64,000 bases of DNA from Aquella oligotrophica (GTDB lineage Bacteria; Pseudomonadota; Gammaproteobacteria; Burkholderiales; UBA11063), in assembly GCF_002892535.1 (NCBI RefSeq), contig NZ_CP024847.1, forward strand, positions 1,178,001 through 1,242,000, in the 5' to 3' direction. Shown piece after piece: positions 54,586 to 63,827 of this stretch; position 1 is the first letter of the stretch; each line of letters opens with the position of its first letter. The notes beneath the pieces are model-generated. The model was not told the origin of the DNA. It saw nothing but the letters and a program-made list of their open reading frames with translations, and ran no database searches. A program made the position numbers and the translations under genes.

Positions 54586-54647
54586 TTTGTTAGGCACTAT
54601 CCCCACCAAAATAGTTGGTTAAATAATAATTTGGTAACAATTATACT
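54586..54647 (+). promoter_or_regulatory. Conserved promoter element A upstream of the giant lipoprotein
   Basis: TTTGTTAGGCACTAT is followed by CCCCACCAAAATAGTTGGTT (54601-54620) and, 21 bases later, TATACT (54642-54647). A near-identical element with the same 21-base spacing to its TATAAT is at 60610-60673. The inner palindrome ACCAA-AATAG-TTGGT is a likely operator. A second -10-like TATAAT is present at 54684-54689, so the start site is uncertain. Confidence 0.65.
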
Positions 54648-54720
54648 ACAGGCTGCAAAAATAAGAAATAGAAGTTGTTTTTGTATAATGTTTAAATTAT
54701 TTAACCACAAGGAGAAGGTT

Positions 54721-57534
54721 GTGAAAATATCAAACCGTATTAATAAGCTGTATGGTGTACTTATTGCATCAGGTAGCTTATCATTAGTTGCGTGTAATAG
54801 TGGTACAACAGGTACTAGCCAAGGTACAAATGCAGCTTCAAATGAAGTTGTACATGCTAAAGCGTCAAAAGCAATTATTGCCGCGAATAACTGTTTAATT
54901 CCTACCGTGTCAGGTAGTGGGCAGGTTAATGGTTCAGGAACTGTTGTAGTTGAAGTAACTAATAAGTGTAGCCAAAATCAGACCGTTGATGGGCATACTA
55001 TCCAGTTTGCAACGCAGGATGTTAAAGGTAATTATGCTGAGATTAATGACTGGACATCAACTAGTAACAGTAATTTATTCCCAATTAGCTTGAACCAGCA
55101 AAATATTCTTGAAAACTATATTAGTACTAGTAAAGTATTAAAACCAAATGAAAGTATCAAGTTTAGTAGTACACGTATTTATACTACCAATAATAATAAA
55201 TTTGACATCGCGAAAGCTCAGGCAACTGCTGCCATTGATGGTGTAATCCCATCGAAAGAACCAGAAACTGCTGCAATGACAGTTAAGGTTGATACTGCAG
55301 GGGCTGAGTGTACTAAGGCAACTAAAAATAAACCATCTAGCTGTGATGGGATTAATGTGGATGTTGCTGATGCGACTGGTAATGTTGTGGCAACATTTGC
55401 AATGCCAGTTGAAGGTGGTGAAAAGGTTGTGGATGGGCTTAATGTTGATCAGAAATATAGCGTAAGTGCAACTCCACTAGCTTCAGAAAGTATCAGCTAT
55501 GCACCAACTTCAGATGTTACTATTGCTAAAAATAAGAAAAATGAAGTGGGTGTAAAATATACTAAAGTTGCTGCGGTTACTACTGGTAGTCTAGTGATTA
55601 ATGTTCCTCAAGTACTAGAAACATATACTGGCGTGATTGATGTTTTGGTTGTCAAAAATGGTGCTGACGTTGTAGCTCAATATCACTTGAAGCAGGGCAC
55701 TCTTTCGCCTAAACTTGATTTGCCAGTTAGTGATGAAAATAATACTTATGAAGTGAAACTTGCTCGTGGTATTGCTGACCCAGTTAATGGTAAATATTTC
55801 AATCAAGCACCAAATAATATAAAAGCTGTAGCGATCAAAAAAGGAAAAGAAACTACCTTTAACCTTGCTTTTAAAGCTGTTGCTAATAAAGATCTGAAAA
55901 AAGTTACCCTAGATGTTAAAGGTTTAACTTCAGGTCAAACTGCCAAAATTTCTTTTGATGATGCAGCTCACTCATATAATTATTCAGGTGACAGTGTGTT
56001 ATCAAACGGTCAGAAACAGTATATGGCTGAAAGTGGTCTAGTTTTTGCTATCGGTGGTGTTAGTGATACTGCGGTAGTGAATTATGGTCCAGTAGTAATT
56101 GATAAAGCAGTAAAAGCTACTCTTGATTTTGGTAAGGTTGAGCCACAGCCAAATCCTGAGCCTACACCTGAGCCAGTACCGGGTAAACCAGGTGAATATT
56201 CATGGAGTTTGTTCCTTAAAGGTCCACAACTTCTAGATAAAGATGGATCATATCCTTATTTACCATGGGAAGAAATTCGTGCCGCTGATGGACCTAACGA
56301 TTTTTATGGTATGAGTGTATCTTCAGATGGCAAGCTTGCAGCATTAGCTATGGCAGATAACACAATTAAGGTTTATGATATGGAAACCCAAACTGTTAAA
56401 TATGACCTTGGTATGCCTAAATTCAAGCTTTATGATAATGTTGATATGCTAAATGGTAGTATATCAGTTAAATGGAATGGTACGAATAAACCACAGGTAG
56501 TTTACTTTTCGCGTTCTGGTGGAGTAGCTTACTTTGATGGAAGTAAATGGAGCATTCTTTCTGATATTGCTGAATACGATGCTATAGATTACTTTGGTGA
56601 TTCAGTAAAAGAAACTCTTGGGCAGTGGAAAAATGGTGGATTTAATGGATTTGAAGTTGACTGGTCTGGTGCAACTCCAAGAATCGCAATTGCCATCGAA
56701 GAGTTTGATACTGTAAAACCACGTAGTCAGAAATTTGGTTCTCTTTATGTCTATGAAAATGGTAAATGGAAACAAGTCGTAAAAACTACCGCTGATGTCC
56801 AACTGCTTAGTCTTGCTCCGGCTAGTAATGGTTTAAAAGCTCTATATGACGTTAATGAAACCCAAACCCTAGGGCATCCGGTTTATTATTATAATAATGG
56901 CAATGTTAAGAAAATTGCATCTTCGTGGTCTACTGCATATGGTCAGGGTGGTCGTACTGTTGATACTGATTGGAGTCAGGGTGATCCACGTATCATTTAT
57001 CAGGATGAAAATACTGTTAAATTACTAAATACCAAGAATAATAGCAGTAAAGTACTATATCAGTTCCAGCATGATTTTGAACTTAAGGGACCTTTATCTG
57101 TAAGTCATATTAATAGTCAGTGGAATGCCAATGATGCCAAAATAAAAACAGTTTTTGCTATGCAAAATGGTGCAGTTGAATACTATGGCGATGGCAAATT
57201 AACCGAGTTATCTGCTCCGATAAGAGGGTGGGATTTTGGTTCAACAATAAGTGGTGATTTGGCTGTCAGCTGGAATTCTGGGACTACTTTCCCTGAAGTA
57301 TTTGTCGGCAAAGGTGGTAACTTCTATGGTGATGTGAAGCTTATGGCAAATAATGGTGGTAGCACTATGTCAGCGGTTACTATTAACTATAACTCTAAAA
57401 AATATACAGCCATTGGCTATAATAAAGTGATTTGGAATAGCAATGGTACTGCGGGTAAAATTGTTGCTCAGATCTCAACTGGTGTTGTAAATGGTCATGC
57501 ACAGTACCCATTTGTGGTTGGTACTGCCAAATAA
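54721..57534 (+). CDS. Giant secreted lipoprotein, paralogue A, with C-terminal propeller-like domain
   Basis: This 937-residue lipoprotein starts at GTG 54721, six bases after AAGGAGAAGG; an in-frame upstream start at 54631 is less likely. The signal ends SLSLVACNSG. An N-terminal domain with CLIPTVSGSGQ and TNKCSQNQTVDGHTI is followed by Ig-like beta domains and a linker EPQPNPEPTPEPVPGKPGEY (about 510). The C-terminal part (about 520-937) has repeats with the WS(G/Q)xxPR motif (EVDWSGATPRIAIAIE, DTDWSQGDPRIIYQDE), likely a beta-propeller. It is closely related to the next lipoprotein. It may bind or process extracellular polysaccharide together with the LPMO; no catalytic motif was recognised. 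Confidence 0.8.
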   Translation: MKISNRINKLYGVLIASGSLSLVACNSGTTGTSQGTNAASNEVVHAKASKAIIAANNCLIPTVSGSGQVNGSGTVVVEVTNKCSQNQTVDGHTIQFATQDVKGNYAEINDWTSTSNSNLFPISLNQQNILENYISTSKVLKPNESIKFSSTRIYTTNNNKFDIAKAQATAAIDGVIPSKEPETAAMTVKVDTAGAECTKATKNKPSSCDGINVDVADATGNVVATFAMPVEGGEKVVDGLNVDQKYSVSATPLASESISYAPTSDVTIAKNKKNEVGVKYTKVAAVTTGSLVINVPQVLETYTGVIDVLVVKNGADVVAQYHLKQGTLSPKLDLPVSDENNTYEVKLARGIADPVNGKYFNQAPNNIKAVAIKKGKETTFNLAFKAVANKDLKKVTLDVKGLTSGQTAKISFDDAAHSYNYSGDSVLSNGQKQYMAESGLVFAIGGVSDTAVVNYGPVVIDKAVKATLDFGKVEPQPNPEPTPEPVPGKPGEYSWSLFLKGPQLLDKDGSYPYLPWEEIRAADGPNDFYGMSVSSDGKLAALAMADNTIKVYDMETQTVKYDLGMPKFKLYDNVDMLNGSISVKWNGTNKPQVVYFSRSGGVAYFDGSKWSILSDIAEYDAIDYFGDSVKETLGQWKNGGFNGFEVDWSGATPRIAIAIEEFDTVKPRSQKFGSLYVYENGKWKQVVKTTADVQLLSLAPASNGLKALYDVNETQTLGHPVYYYNNGNVKKIASSWSTAYGQGGRTVDTDWSQGDPRIIYQDENTVKLLNTKNNSSKVLYQFQHDFELKGPLSVSHINSQWNANDAKIKTVFAMQNGAVEYYGDGKLTELSAPIRGWDFGSTISGDLAVSWNSGTTFPEVFVGKGGNFYGDVKLMANNGGSTMSAVTINYNSKKYTAIGYNKVIWNSNGTAGKIVAQISTGVVNGHAQYPFVVGTAK

Positions 57535-57604
57535 TTTCTAATCATGCATTGCTACCTTAATGTGGCTTTGCATAATTCATTTTTTTCTTAGGTTTCTGCC
57601 TCTT

Positions 57605-57636
57605 GGCCACTGCTTATTCGGTGGCCTCTTTTTTTA
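57605..57636 (+). terminator. Rho-independent terminator after lipoprotein A
   Basis: Stem GGCCACTG/CGGTGGCC (57605-57612, 57619-57626) with a 6-base loop and TCTTTTTTTATT. It closes lipoprotein A, so lipoprotein B has its own promoter. Confidence 0.85.
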
Positions 57637-57795
57637 TTCTTTTTCATCACAAATATCAAATCAGCTAATGCTCTTCATTCCGTCAAAACTGTATAGGTAG
57701 ATTGCCGATATGGCTATATCGGTGGATTATCAATGGTTGTTATTATAACGTTATGGAAGATTTTAATTAGTAACTAATCATCAAGGAGATATTTT

Positions 57796-60501
57796 ATGAA
57801 AACTAATCAATTAAAAAAACTATCAGCAATTTTAATAGCTGGAGGTAGTTTATCATTAGCAGCATGCAATGGCGGCTCATCGGCTTCTGGTGCTGGAAAT
57901 CAGATTAATGGTGGCGCTGATCGTCAGGCAAAATCTCTTCATTCAGCAGCTAAAAAACCAATTTTTACTCAATCAAAATGTTTGAGTGCGGCTTTCTCGG
58001 ATACAACTGGTTCAGGTCAATCTGGGCATACATTATTAACTGTAACTAATAATTGTGGCGTAAATGTGACTATGGATAAACATCCTATCGTATTTAGTGG
58101 TGTGGATAATCATGGTGAAAATGTCGCTTTTGGTTACCATGGTAGTGGTGGGGTAGTGCATGAGAAAGACAACTGGAATGGTAGTACTGCCAGATTGATG
58201 GATGGTGAGTATTTTGGTGAAATTCCGGCAAGTGGAGAGTTTCATGGCTTGAGCCTTCCTGCTGGTAATAAAGTAGTATATGATGTGCCAGTTTTGGCAG
58301 ATCCCGGTGCTAAATTTGATCAGAATGCAGCAAATCAGAGTATGTATGTTTTAGATGCTGATGCTCCAGTGGAAAAAGCTGATGGTGTTATGTTTATCAA
58401 TATAGATACAACAAAGGCTGGTTGCAACCTTAAAACAGATAGTTGTGCTGGTTTACAGGTGAGTATCAATGATTTGGAAGGCAAATCAGTTCAGTCTTTT
58501 GTAGTACCTAAAGAATATTTGGGGCAGGAATACACCCAACCAGTTGATGGATTATATAATAATCAGAAATATACAGTTAATGTATTGCCTCTTGAAAATA
58601 CAAAAACTGTAGTTAGCCCAAAAACAATTACTCTTAATGCAGAAGACCTTACGAAAGACGTTGTAACAGTTAAAGTTACTAAAGATAATTCGGTAAAAAC
58701 TGGTACAGTTAAGATTACTTTGCCATCAGTACTAGATAGCTATACTGGTACATTACACGTAGATGTAATCAATACTAAGGCTCATAATGAGGTTGTGGCA
58801 GGTGCTGATATCAAACAGGGTAAATCGTTTAATGTCAAATTACCGATTAGCGATGCAGCACATGAGTATGTGGTTAAAACTTCTACAGGTTTGGCAGATC
58901 TGGCACAAAATAAATACTTTGTAGAGGACAGTGAAAATAAAGTAGAAGTTAAAACTGGCAATTCGAATGCTTTCATGATTCCAATGGTAGAAGCTAAACA
59001 TGAAACTCACCCATTGACAGTTAAAGTTACTGGTCTTGCTAATGGTGATAATGCTAATGTTAATTTTCAGGATTTGGGCAATAAGTATAGCTATGTAAGT
59101 ACTCAGTTAAGCACTAGTGCAAAATACCAAGTTGAAACAGGTCTTACTTTGGGGATTAGTGCTAGTGTTCCAAAAGGTAAAACTGAGTATGCTAATGGCG
59201 TAGTAGTAAAATCAGTAGCACCAAAAGTTAAAAACGTGAGTATTGAATTTCATCAAGGCAAAAATCCACAAGTTGAGCCAGTTATTAAGCCGACAAACCA
59301 GTATAAATGGGCTAAAACTGCTGGAGGAGATTCATCTGCAGTTTCAGCATCGCCAGATGGTTCAAAGGCAGTTATAACTGGTTTTGATGGTCAAATTAAG
59401 CTTCTTGATATTAAATCAAACAAAATGACCAACTTGGGCTATAAAGATATTCATCCTCTTATGGGTAATGTAAATCAACGAGTTGATGTTAACTGGTCAA
59501 ATGGTACACCACATATAGTAGTGGTATGGGGAGCAAACGTACAGTATTATGATGGGGTTACTTGGAAATCATTACCAAATATTCCGTATAGTGTAAATTC
59601 AAGACTGGATATGTCTGAGATTTCTGTGGATTGGTCAAATACCACGCCAAGAATTGCAATTGCTTCTACACATTATGATTTAAATAATCTTAAACCTTAT
59701 GGCGAAGTGTATTTATATAACTCAGCTGAGGCTTCTGCAAGATGGGAGCAAATTTACTCAGCTAATCATGAAGTGGGTGAAATTAGTCTGGCACCAGGTA
59801 GTGATAAAGTAATCTTTTATGTACATGCAGAGTACTATGGTACATCGAGCTTAATGTATTATAACAATGGTTCTATCCATGCAATTGCTGATGTAACGGG
59901 TCATATCTTCCAGGCAGATTGGTCTAAAGATGAACCAAGAGTCGTATATAGCGGTAATCAGAGTGTACAACTTTTAAATGTGGGAACAAATAAGACTACA
60001 ACTTTGTATAAGTTTAATGCTAATGATTACCAAGATGGACCTTTAGATATGTCTCAGGTTTCTGTGAAGTGGGAAGCCAATGATGCCAATATTAAAGCAG
60101 TAATAGCTATGGATAATGGTGCGGTTGAATATACTGCTAATGGTCGTACAACTGAGTTATTTGGTGCAGTTGCTGGTTGGAATGAAAATGGAGTTCATAC
60201 TGAAGAAACTGATCCGAATAATCCATTTGCCAGACAGATTAGCAATATGCAAGTTAATTGGAATAGTAATGGGATGATTCCAAGCATTGTCTTAACTCGT
60301 ATGGTTAATGAAACAGACTCTTATGGTTGGTATACTGGTAACTTCCATCCTGAACTATATGCTTATAACAATCTAGATGGTAGCTGGTATAGTGTTAGCA
60401 CTAATATTGATAGCCAGGCTCTGTCAGTAGTATGGGGTTCATCAGGATTTGCTGATAAGATTCTTGTTAACTCTCCGTTACAGATTGCTACTTTAAAATA
60501 A
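57796..60501 (+). CDS. Giant secreted lipoprotein, paralogue B
   Basis: This 901-residue lipoprotein has the same architecture as the protein before it: signal ending SLSLAACNGG, N-terminal domain with KCLSAAFSDTTGSGQ and TNNCGVNVTMDKHPIV, middle beta domains, and a C-terminal half with the WSNxTP repeats (DVNWSNGTPHIVVVWG, SVDWSNTTPRIAIAST, QADWSKDEPRVVYSGN), a likely beta-propeller. AAGGAG precedes the ATG. A palindrome CCGATAT-GGCT-ATATCGG lies about 80 bases upstream (57703-57720). No known enzyme motif is visible; a role in surface binding is inferred from location next to the LPMO. Confidence 0.8.
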   Translation: MKTNQLKKLSAILIAGGSLSLAACNGGSSASGAGNQINGGADRQAKSLHSAAKKPIFTQSKCLSAAFSDTTGSGQSGHTLLTVTNNCGVNVTMDKHPIVFSGVDNHGENVAFGYHGSGGVVHEKDNWNGSTARLMDGEYFGEIPASGEFHGLSLPAGNKVVYDVPVLADPGAKFDQNAANQSMYVLDADAPVEKADGVMFINIDTTKAGCNLKTDSCAGLQVSINDLEGKSVQSFVVPKEYLGQEYTQPVDGLYNNQKYTVNVLPLENTKTVVSPKTITLNAEDLTKDVVTVKVTKDNSVKTGTVKITLPSVLDSYTGTLHVDVINTKAHNEVVAGADIKQGKSFNVKLPISDAAHEYVVKTSTGLADLAQNKYFVEDSENKVEVKTGNSNAFMIPMVEAKHETHPLTVKVTGLANGDNANVNFQDLGNKYSYVSTQLSTSAKYQVETGLTLGISASVPKGKTEYANGVVVKSVAPKVKNVSIEFHQGKNPQVEPVIKPTNQYKWAKTAGGDSSAVSASPDGSKAVITGFDGQIKLLDIKSNKMTNLGYKDIHPLMGNVNQRVDVNWSNGTPHIVVVWGANVQYYDGVTWKSLPNIPYSVNSRLDMSEISVDWSNTTPRIAIASTHYDLNNLKPYGEVYLYNSAEASARWEQIYSANHEVGEISLAPGSDKVIFYVHAEYYGTSSLMYYNNGSIHAIADVTGHIFQADWSKDEPRVVYSGNQSVQLLNVGTNKTTTLYKFNANDYQDGPLDMSQVSVKWEANDANIKAVIAMDNGAVEYTANGRTTELFGAVAGWNENGVHTEETDPNNPFARQISNMQVNWNSNGMIPSIVLTRMVNETDSYGWYTGNFHPELYAYNNLDGSWYSVSTNIDSQALSVVWGSSGFADKILVNSPLQIATLK

Positions 60502-60609
60502 GTAAGAGTGGTTCTTAGTGAGGCAGTATTCGATATGAGTGCTGTCTTGCACATGTTTTTAGTTTTATATGTTTTAAGTTACGATATTATTGATTAGTTA
60601 TCATATCTA

Positions 60610-60673
60610 TTTGGTTAGGTGTGATTCCCCACCAAAATGGTTGGTTAAAATAAATCAATAATATGGTTATAAT
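60610..60673 (+). promoter_or_regulatory. Conserved promoter element B upstream of the LPMO gene
   Basis: TTTGGTTAGGTGTGATT leads into CCCCACCAAAATGGTTGGTT (60627-60646), 19 of 20 bases identical to element A, and 21 bases later TATAAT (60668-60673). The matching architecture strongly suggests a common transcription factor. Confidence 0.68.
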
Positions 60674-60708
60674 TTGTTCTCAATTTTGAAATTTAGGAAG
60701 GTATTTAT

Positions 60709-62409
60709 ATGAAAAAACTTTTACTTTTAGTCCTTGGTGCTACTGCTGGAGCACAGGTGTTTGCTCATGGTTGGCAAACTTATCCATTATCACGTACAGA
60801 ATATCAGAAACTGCAAGGGATGGCACCAGTGGTATGGGAACCGCAATCAGTAGCCGCAAATTTGACTGGCGGTGGCGGTAGTGATTATGATGGAATCCTT
60901 AATTATTATAACGGTGGTGCATTAGGTTTCTTCAAGGCTTTTCATCCGGCACAAGGGCGTAATATTTGTAGTCAAGGTGGACGTTGGAGTTCGTTGGATA
61001 CACCAGTTCCTGAAGCGCATATGACTACAGTAAATTATGGACAAGATTTACAATTTAAATGGACTTATACAGCATGGCATCAACCAAGTAATATGTTTGT
61101 ATTTATTACTAACTATAAGGGTACACAATATAATGCTAATCCAACTTGGAGTGATTTAACCTTACTATGCTCTGTGCCAATTTCTACCAAATCAGATACT
61201 GGTAGCTGGAAATGTAAATTGCCAACGATTCAAGGTGCTGAAAAACAGGTTCTTGTAACTGTATGGCAACGTCAAGATGCGGCAGGTGAAAACTTTATTT
61301 CGTGTTCTGATGTGAAATTTAAAGGTGGTACACCAATCAAACCTGAAGAAATCTGGTCGCCAATTACAACTAATGCAGAACCTTGGATACAAAAATTAGG
61401 TGCTGTAGGTGCTGGTCAATTAGTTACTTTTGAATTATATCAGAAAAATAAAGCTGGAGTTACTAGTACATTAGCAACTTATTCTTTATCTGTAACTAAA
61501 AATAATAAAGATACTTGGGATAGTATCCTTGCGAAAAAAATTAATGAAGATACTACAATTACTCAGGTGGTTGCAGTTGGTAAATTAAATGCCAAGGAAG
61601 GTACTGTAACTTACGATTCGGCAGATCAAACTCAAGATTTTGTTTATCTAAATAATACTCTTGCTGATCCAACCATGACTTATAGTTACAAGATTAGTAA
61701 AAAGAAAGATCCTAATCCAGTAGTTAATCAATGGACTCCTACAGGTCAGGAATTAAAGTTCTGGCTAGGCAATGGAAATATCAAAGCCGGTGATAAGTTA
61801 TTATTCTCTTTGAATATTGCTGGTGTTGAACAGACTATTGAGCCAGTTGAAATCAAAACTGCAGCAAATGTTAAAAATGTTGAAAAATTGATGGTTCAGG
61901 CAATTAATAAACATGTATTTAATGATGGGCTTAAAGTTAAAGCTGGTGTTTTAGAAGGAACTCAGGTTAAGTTTGTTGATGGTGGTGCTAATCGGGTTTA
62001 TATCCATAAGGCTTCTGATGATACAACTTATTCATCTTATGTAATTCGTAATGGTACAACTCCAATTTCCAAATATAAAATCTATCCAGATGGAATTGGT
62101 TCTTACAAATCTGGTGAGATTGTAATGGATGGTAGTAATGGTAAGATGTATTCATGTAAGTATGTTTCATGGTGTAACTCAAAAGCATATCCATTAAACT
62201 CTGATGCTTGGATGGTATATGATCCAAAACCAGCTCCAGTTGGTTATGAGACATATAAAGAAGGAACTACTTATTCAAAAAATCAGGTAGTTGCTGGTAC
62301 TGATGGTAACTTATATGAGTGTATCCAGCCGGGTTGGTGTAGTGGTGCAGCTTGGGCATATGCTCCAGGAACAGGTACTGCATGGACGCAAGCGTGGGCT
62401 AAAAAGTAA
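60709..62409 (+). CDS. gbpA: GbpA-like lytic polysaccharide monooxygenase (AA10) with two C-terminal carbohydrate-binding modules
   Basis: This 566-residue secreted protein has a signal peptide ending right before His20 (VFAHGWQTYPLSR), giving the N-terminal His of the copper histidine brace, with the second His at His124 (TAWHQPSNMF). The AA10 domain covers about 20-205, followed by GbpA-like middle domains (about 225-450). Two CBM5/12-like modules sit at the end (about 452-505, DGSNGKMYSCKYVSWCN; and about 512-565, GTDGNLYECIQPGWCSG). It would oxidise crystalline chitin or cellulose and help attach to chitin. AGGAAGG precedes the start, with promoter element B upstream. Confidence 0.92.
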   Translation: MKKLLLLVLGATAGAQVFAHGWQTYPLSRTEYQKLQGMAPVVWEPQSVAANLTGGGGSDYDGILNYYNGGALGFFKAFHPAQGRNICSQGGRWSSLDTPVPEAHMTTVNYGQDLQFKWTYTAWHQPSNMFVFITNYKGTQYNANPTWSDLTLLCSVPISTKSDTGSWKCKLPTIQGAEKQVLVTVWQRQDAAGENFISCSDVKFKGGTPIKPEEIWSPITTNAEPWIQKLGAVGAGQLVTFELYQKNKAGVTSTLATYSLSVTKNNKDTWDSILAKKINEDTTITQVVAVGKLNAKEGTVTYDSADQTQDFVYLNNTLADPTMTYSYKISKKKDPNPVVNQWTPTGQELKFWLGNGNIKAGDKLLFSLNIAGVEQTIEPVEIKTAANVKNVEKLMVQAINKHVFNDGLKVKAGVLEGTQVKFVDGGANRVYIHKASDDTTYSSYVIRNGTTPISKYKIYPDGIGSYKSGEIVMDGSNGKMYSCKYVSWCNSKAYPLNSDAWMVYDPKPAPVGYETYKEGTTYSKNQVVAGTDGNLYECIQPGWCSGAAWAYAPGTGTAWTQAWAKK

Positions 62410-62421
62410 TACGTATTATCT

Positions 62422-62452
62422 TAATAAAGGGTGGTAGTTGTTATCGCCCTTT
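62422..62452 (+). terminator. Weak terminator-like hairpin after the LPMO gene
   Basis: AAAGGGTG and CGCCCTTT can pair around a 12-base loop; the T-tract is poor, so the hairpin may only slow transcription. Confidence 0.35.
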
Positions 62453-62470
62453 ATGTAAAGAATAATAGTT

Positions 62471-62500
62471 TTGACAAACTGTTTCAATCTGATTTATACT
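62471..62500 (+). promoter_or_regulatory. Near-consensus promoter of the Cys-rich peptide
   Basis: A perfect TTGACA (62471-62476) and TATACT (62495-62500) with 18 bases between, 54 bases ahead of the ATG. This is one of the strongest promoters in the window. Confidence 0.85.
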
Positions 62501-62554
62501 GTAGCTTTATTTTAATAATTTATTAACTGATAATTATTGTTGGAGTATTTTTAT

Positions 62555-62701
62555 ATGTCTACAATTCAAAAAATTTTGGCGTTACAAGCACTAAATGCAT
62601 GTAAAAAAGAATCATGTATGGGTGGTGGTGGCGGTTCATGCAGCAAAGGTAAATGTAGCGGTAGTTGTTCAAGCAAAAGTAATTGCAACCACATTGGTTA
62701 A
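62555..62701 (+). CDS. Cys/Gly-rich 48-residue peptide
   Basis: The product reads MSTIQKILALQALNACKKES, then CMGGGGGSCSKGKCSGSCSS and KSNCNHIG. It has six Cys (16, 21, 29, 34, 38, 44) and a hydrophobic N-terminal helix-like leader (IQKILALQAL). GGAG lies nine bases upstream, with a near-consensus promoter before it and a terminator behind it. The Gly/Cys pattern could bind metal or be a precursor of a modified peptide, but no known family was recognised. The next gene encodes a GRDP-like protein, a family I associate with Cys/Gly-rich tails. It is a real gene by expression signals; its role is unknown. Confidence 0.75.
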   Translation: MSTIQKILALQALNACKKESCMGGGGGSCSKGKCSGSCSSKSNCNHIG

Positions 62702-62726
62702 TTTGCTAAAAATAATTTGCTATATG

Positions 62727-62758
62727 GCTGATGGAGATTCTTCATCAGCATTTTTTTT
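62727..62758 (+). terminator. Internal terminator between peptide and GRDP-like gene
   Basis: Stem GCTGATG/CATCAGC with a 9-base loop and eight T. It lies 25 bases past the peptide stop and just before the GRDP-like start, so most transcripts should end here and the downstream genes would rely on read-through or an unseen promoter. Confidence 0.85.
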
Positions 62759-62763
62759 GGATA

Positions 62764-63243
62764 ATGAGAATGAGATTACCTGAAAAATCTGTCATTGATA
62801 GTTGGGAGAATACGCCAACTATTTACCGTTTAATGCATGAAAATCGCTGGAGTAGACAAATTGCCAAGCAATGGTTTACTGATTTTATGCGCTGGCTTTA
62901 TACCTCACATCGGAGTGAGCTTGAAAATGGTAAATATTTTATGATGGATAATTTACATTATTTGGATGATGTTTGGCATGCCTATATTTTAAGTACGCGT
63001 GATTATTTTAAAATGAGTAGGGAGCTATTTGATGTGGAATACATTCATCATAATCCGGAAAACCCCTTCTTAGCAAGTCCGATGCCGGATGATGTCACTG
63101 CTTATCAAATGAATATGCTCCTTGAGGACTGGGGTGAGGAATATATCGACCGGGTATGGAATTATGGTGCGGATATGTATGATATTGTTGCTGCTGCCGA
63201 AACAGCTAAATCAGAGGCTAAAAATAATGAGGCAAATGTATAA
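62764..63243 (+). CDS. Glycine-rich-domain-protein-like (GRDP-like) protein
   Basis: This 159-residue protein contains a GRDP-like motif: NLHYLDDVWHAYILSTRDYF, then ELFDVEYIHHNPENPF, matching the (L/V)DxxWHxxILxTRxY and HHxP pattern of PF07173-type proteins. No signal peptide. An ATG at 62731 lies inside the terminator stem, so the ATG at 62764 (or 62770) is preferred. Function unknown in bacteria; the presence of a Cys/Gly-rich peptide upstream may be meaningful. Its 3' end overlaps the next gene. Confidence 0.7.
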   Translation: MRMRLPEKSVIDSWENTPTIYRLMHENRWSRQIAKQWFTDFMRWLYTSHRSELENGKYFMMDNLHYLDDVWHAYILSTRDYFKMSRELFDVEYIHHNPENPFLASPMPDDVTAYQMNMLLEDWGEEYIDRVWNYGADMYDIVAAAETAKSEAKNNEANV

Positions 63244-63790
63244 AAGCTTTTTTATAACTCTAGTACTGTGTTTTTTGCTAAAACCAGCATTAGCAGTTTC
63301 ATCGGTAGAAAAACAGCAAGTTTTAGCTTCAATGAATAATTTTTTGCGAGTTTTGGATAATAATGAGTCATGGAATAAATTGACTCCATATATTGATTTT
63401 CCTGATGCAGGAGTACCTGATTGTGGGATGTTTATCGAAAGCTATCATTCACATTTATTAATGATTAATGATACCAGAGCTAGTGTTCGGGTTCAGTTTA
63501 ATGTCGCTGGCGAGTTTGCTGGGTTAAATTATTATCGTTATCCCCAGTCAATAAAAAGAGAGGTAACTTATCGGTTGGTATATACTAATCGTTCGTGGTC
63601 AGTGATAGATGAATCCGAGGTAACAAGTTATATTCCATCCTTTAATGGCACTTCTTCGTGGAAAGTACGTACAGCTGATATTGCTTTTATGAATATTCGT
63701 TTTATTGACTGGCATATGAGATATTATTCGCCACATACGACAGATCGGATTAAAACTGCGTTTCCTCCACAACATTGTTGGGTTAGGTAG
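63227..63790 (+). CDS. Hypothetical secreted protein
   Basis: This 187-residue product has a signal peptide (SFFITLVLCFLLKPALAVSS) and a globular part with two Cys (VPDCGMF and QHCWVR). It starts at 63227 or nine bases later, within the end of the GRDP-like gene, so the two are translationally coupled. An upstream in-frame ATG at 63122 lies deep in that gene and is not used. Family not recognised; it is likely periplasmic and functionally linked to the GRDP-like protein. Confidence 0.65.
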   Translation: MRQMYKSFFITLVLCFLLKPALAVSSVEKQQVLASMNNFLRVLDNNESWNKLTPYIDFPDAGVPDCGMFIESYHSHLLMINDTRASVRVQFNVAGEFAGLNYYRYPQSIKREVTYRLVYTNRSWSVIDESEVTSYIPSFNGTSSWKVRTADIAFMNIRFIDWHMRYYSPHTTDRIKTAFPPQHCWVR

Positions 63791-63827
63791 TGCTTATATT
63801 AGTGTCAGTTATTTGTAAGGGTGGGGT

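Noticed and set aside
62555-62701. Bufferin or methanobactin precursor
   Set aside because: No DUF692 (MNIO) or other modification gene is visible in the window, and the peptide lacks the hallmark motifs of those families.
62595-62783. Alternative 62-residue frame over the Cys-rich peptide
   Set aside because: It is a shadow; the frame starting at 62555 has the promoter, ribosome site and terminator in the right places.
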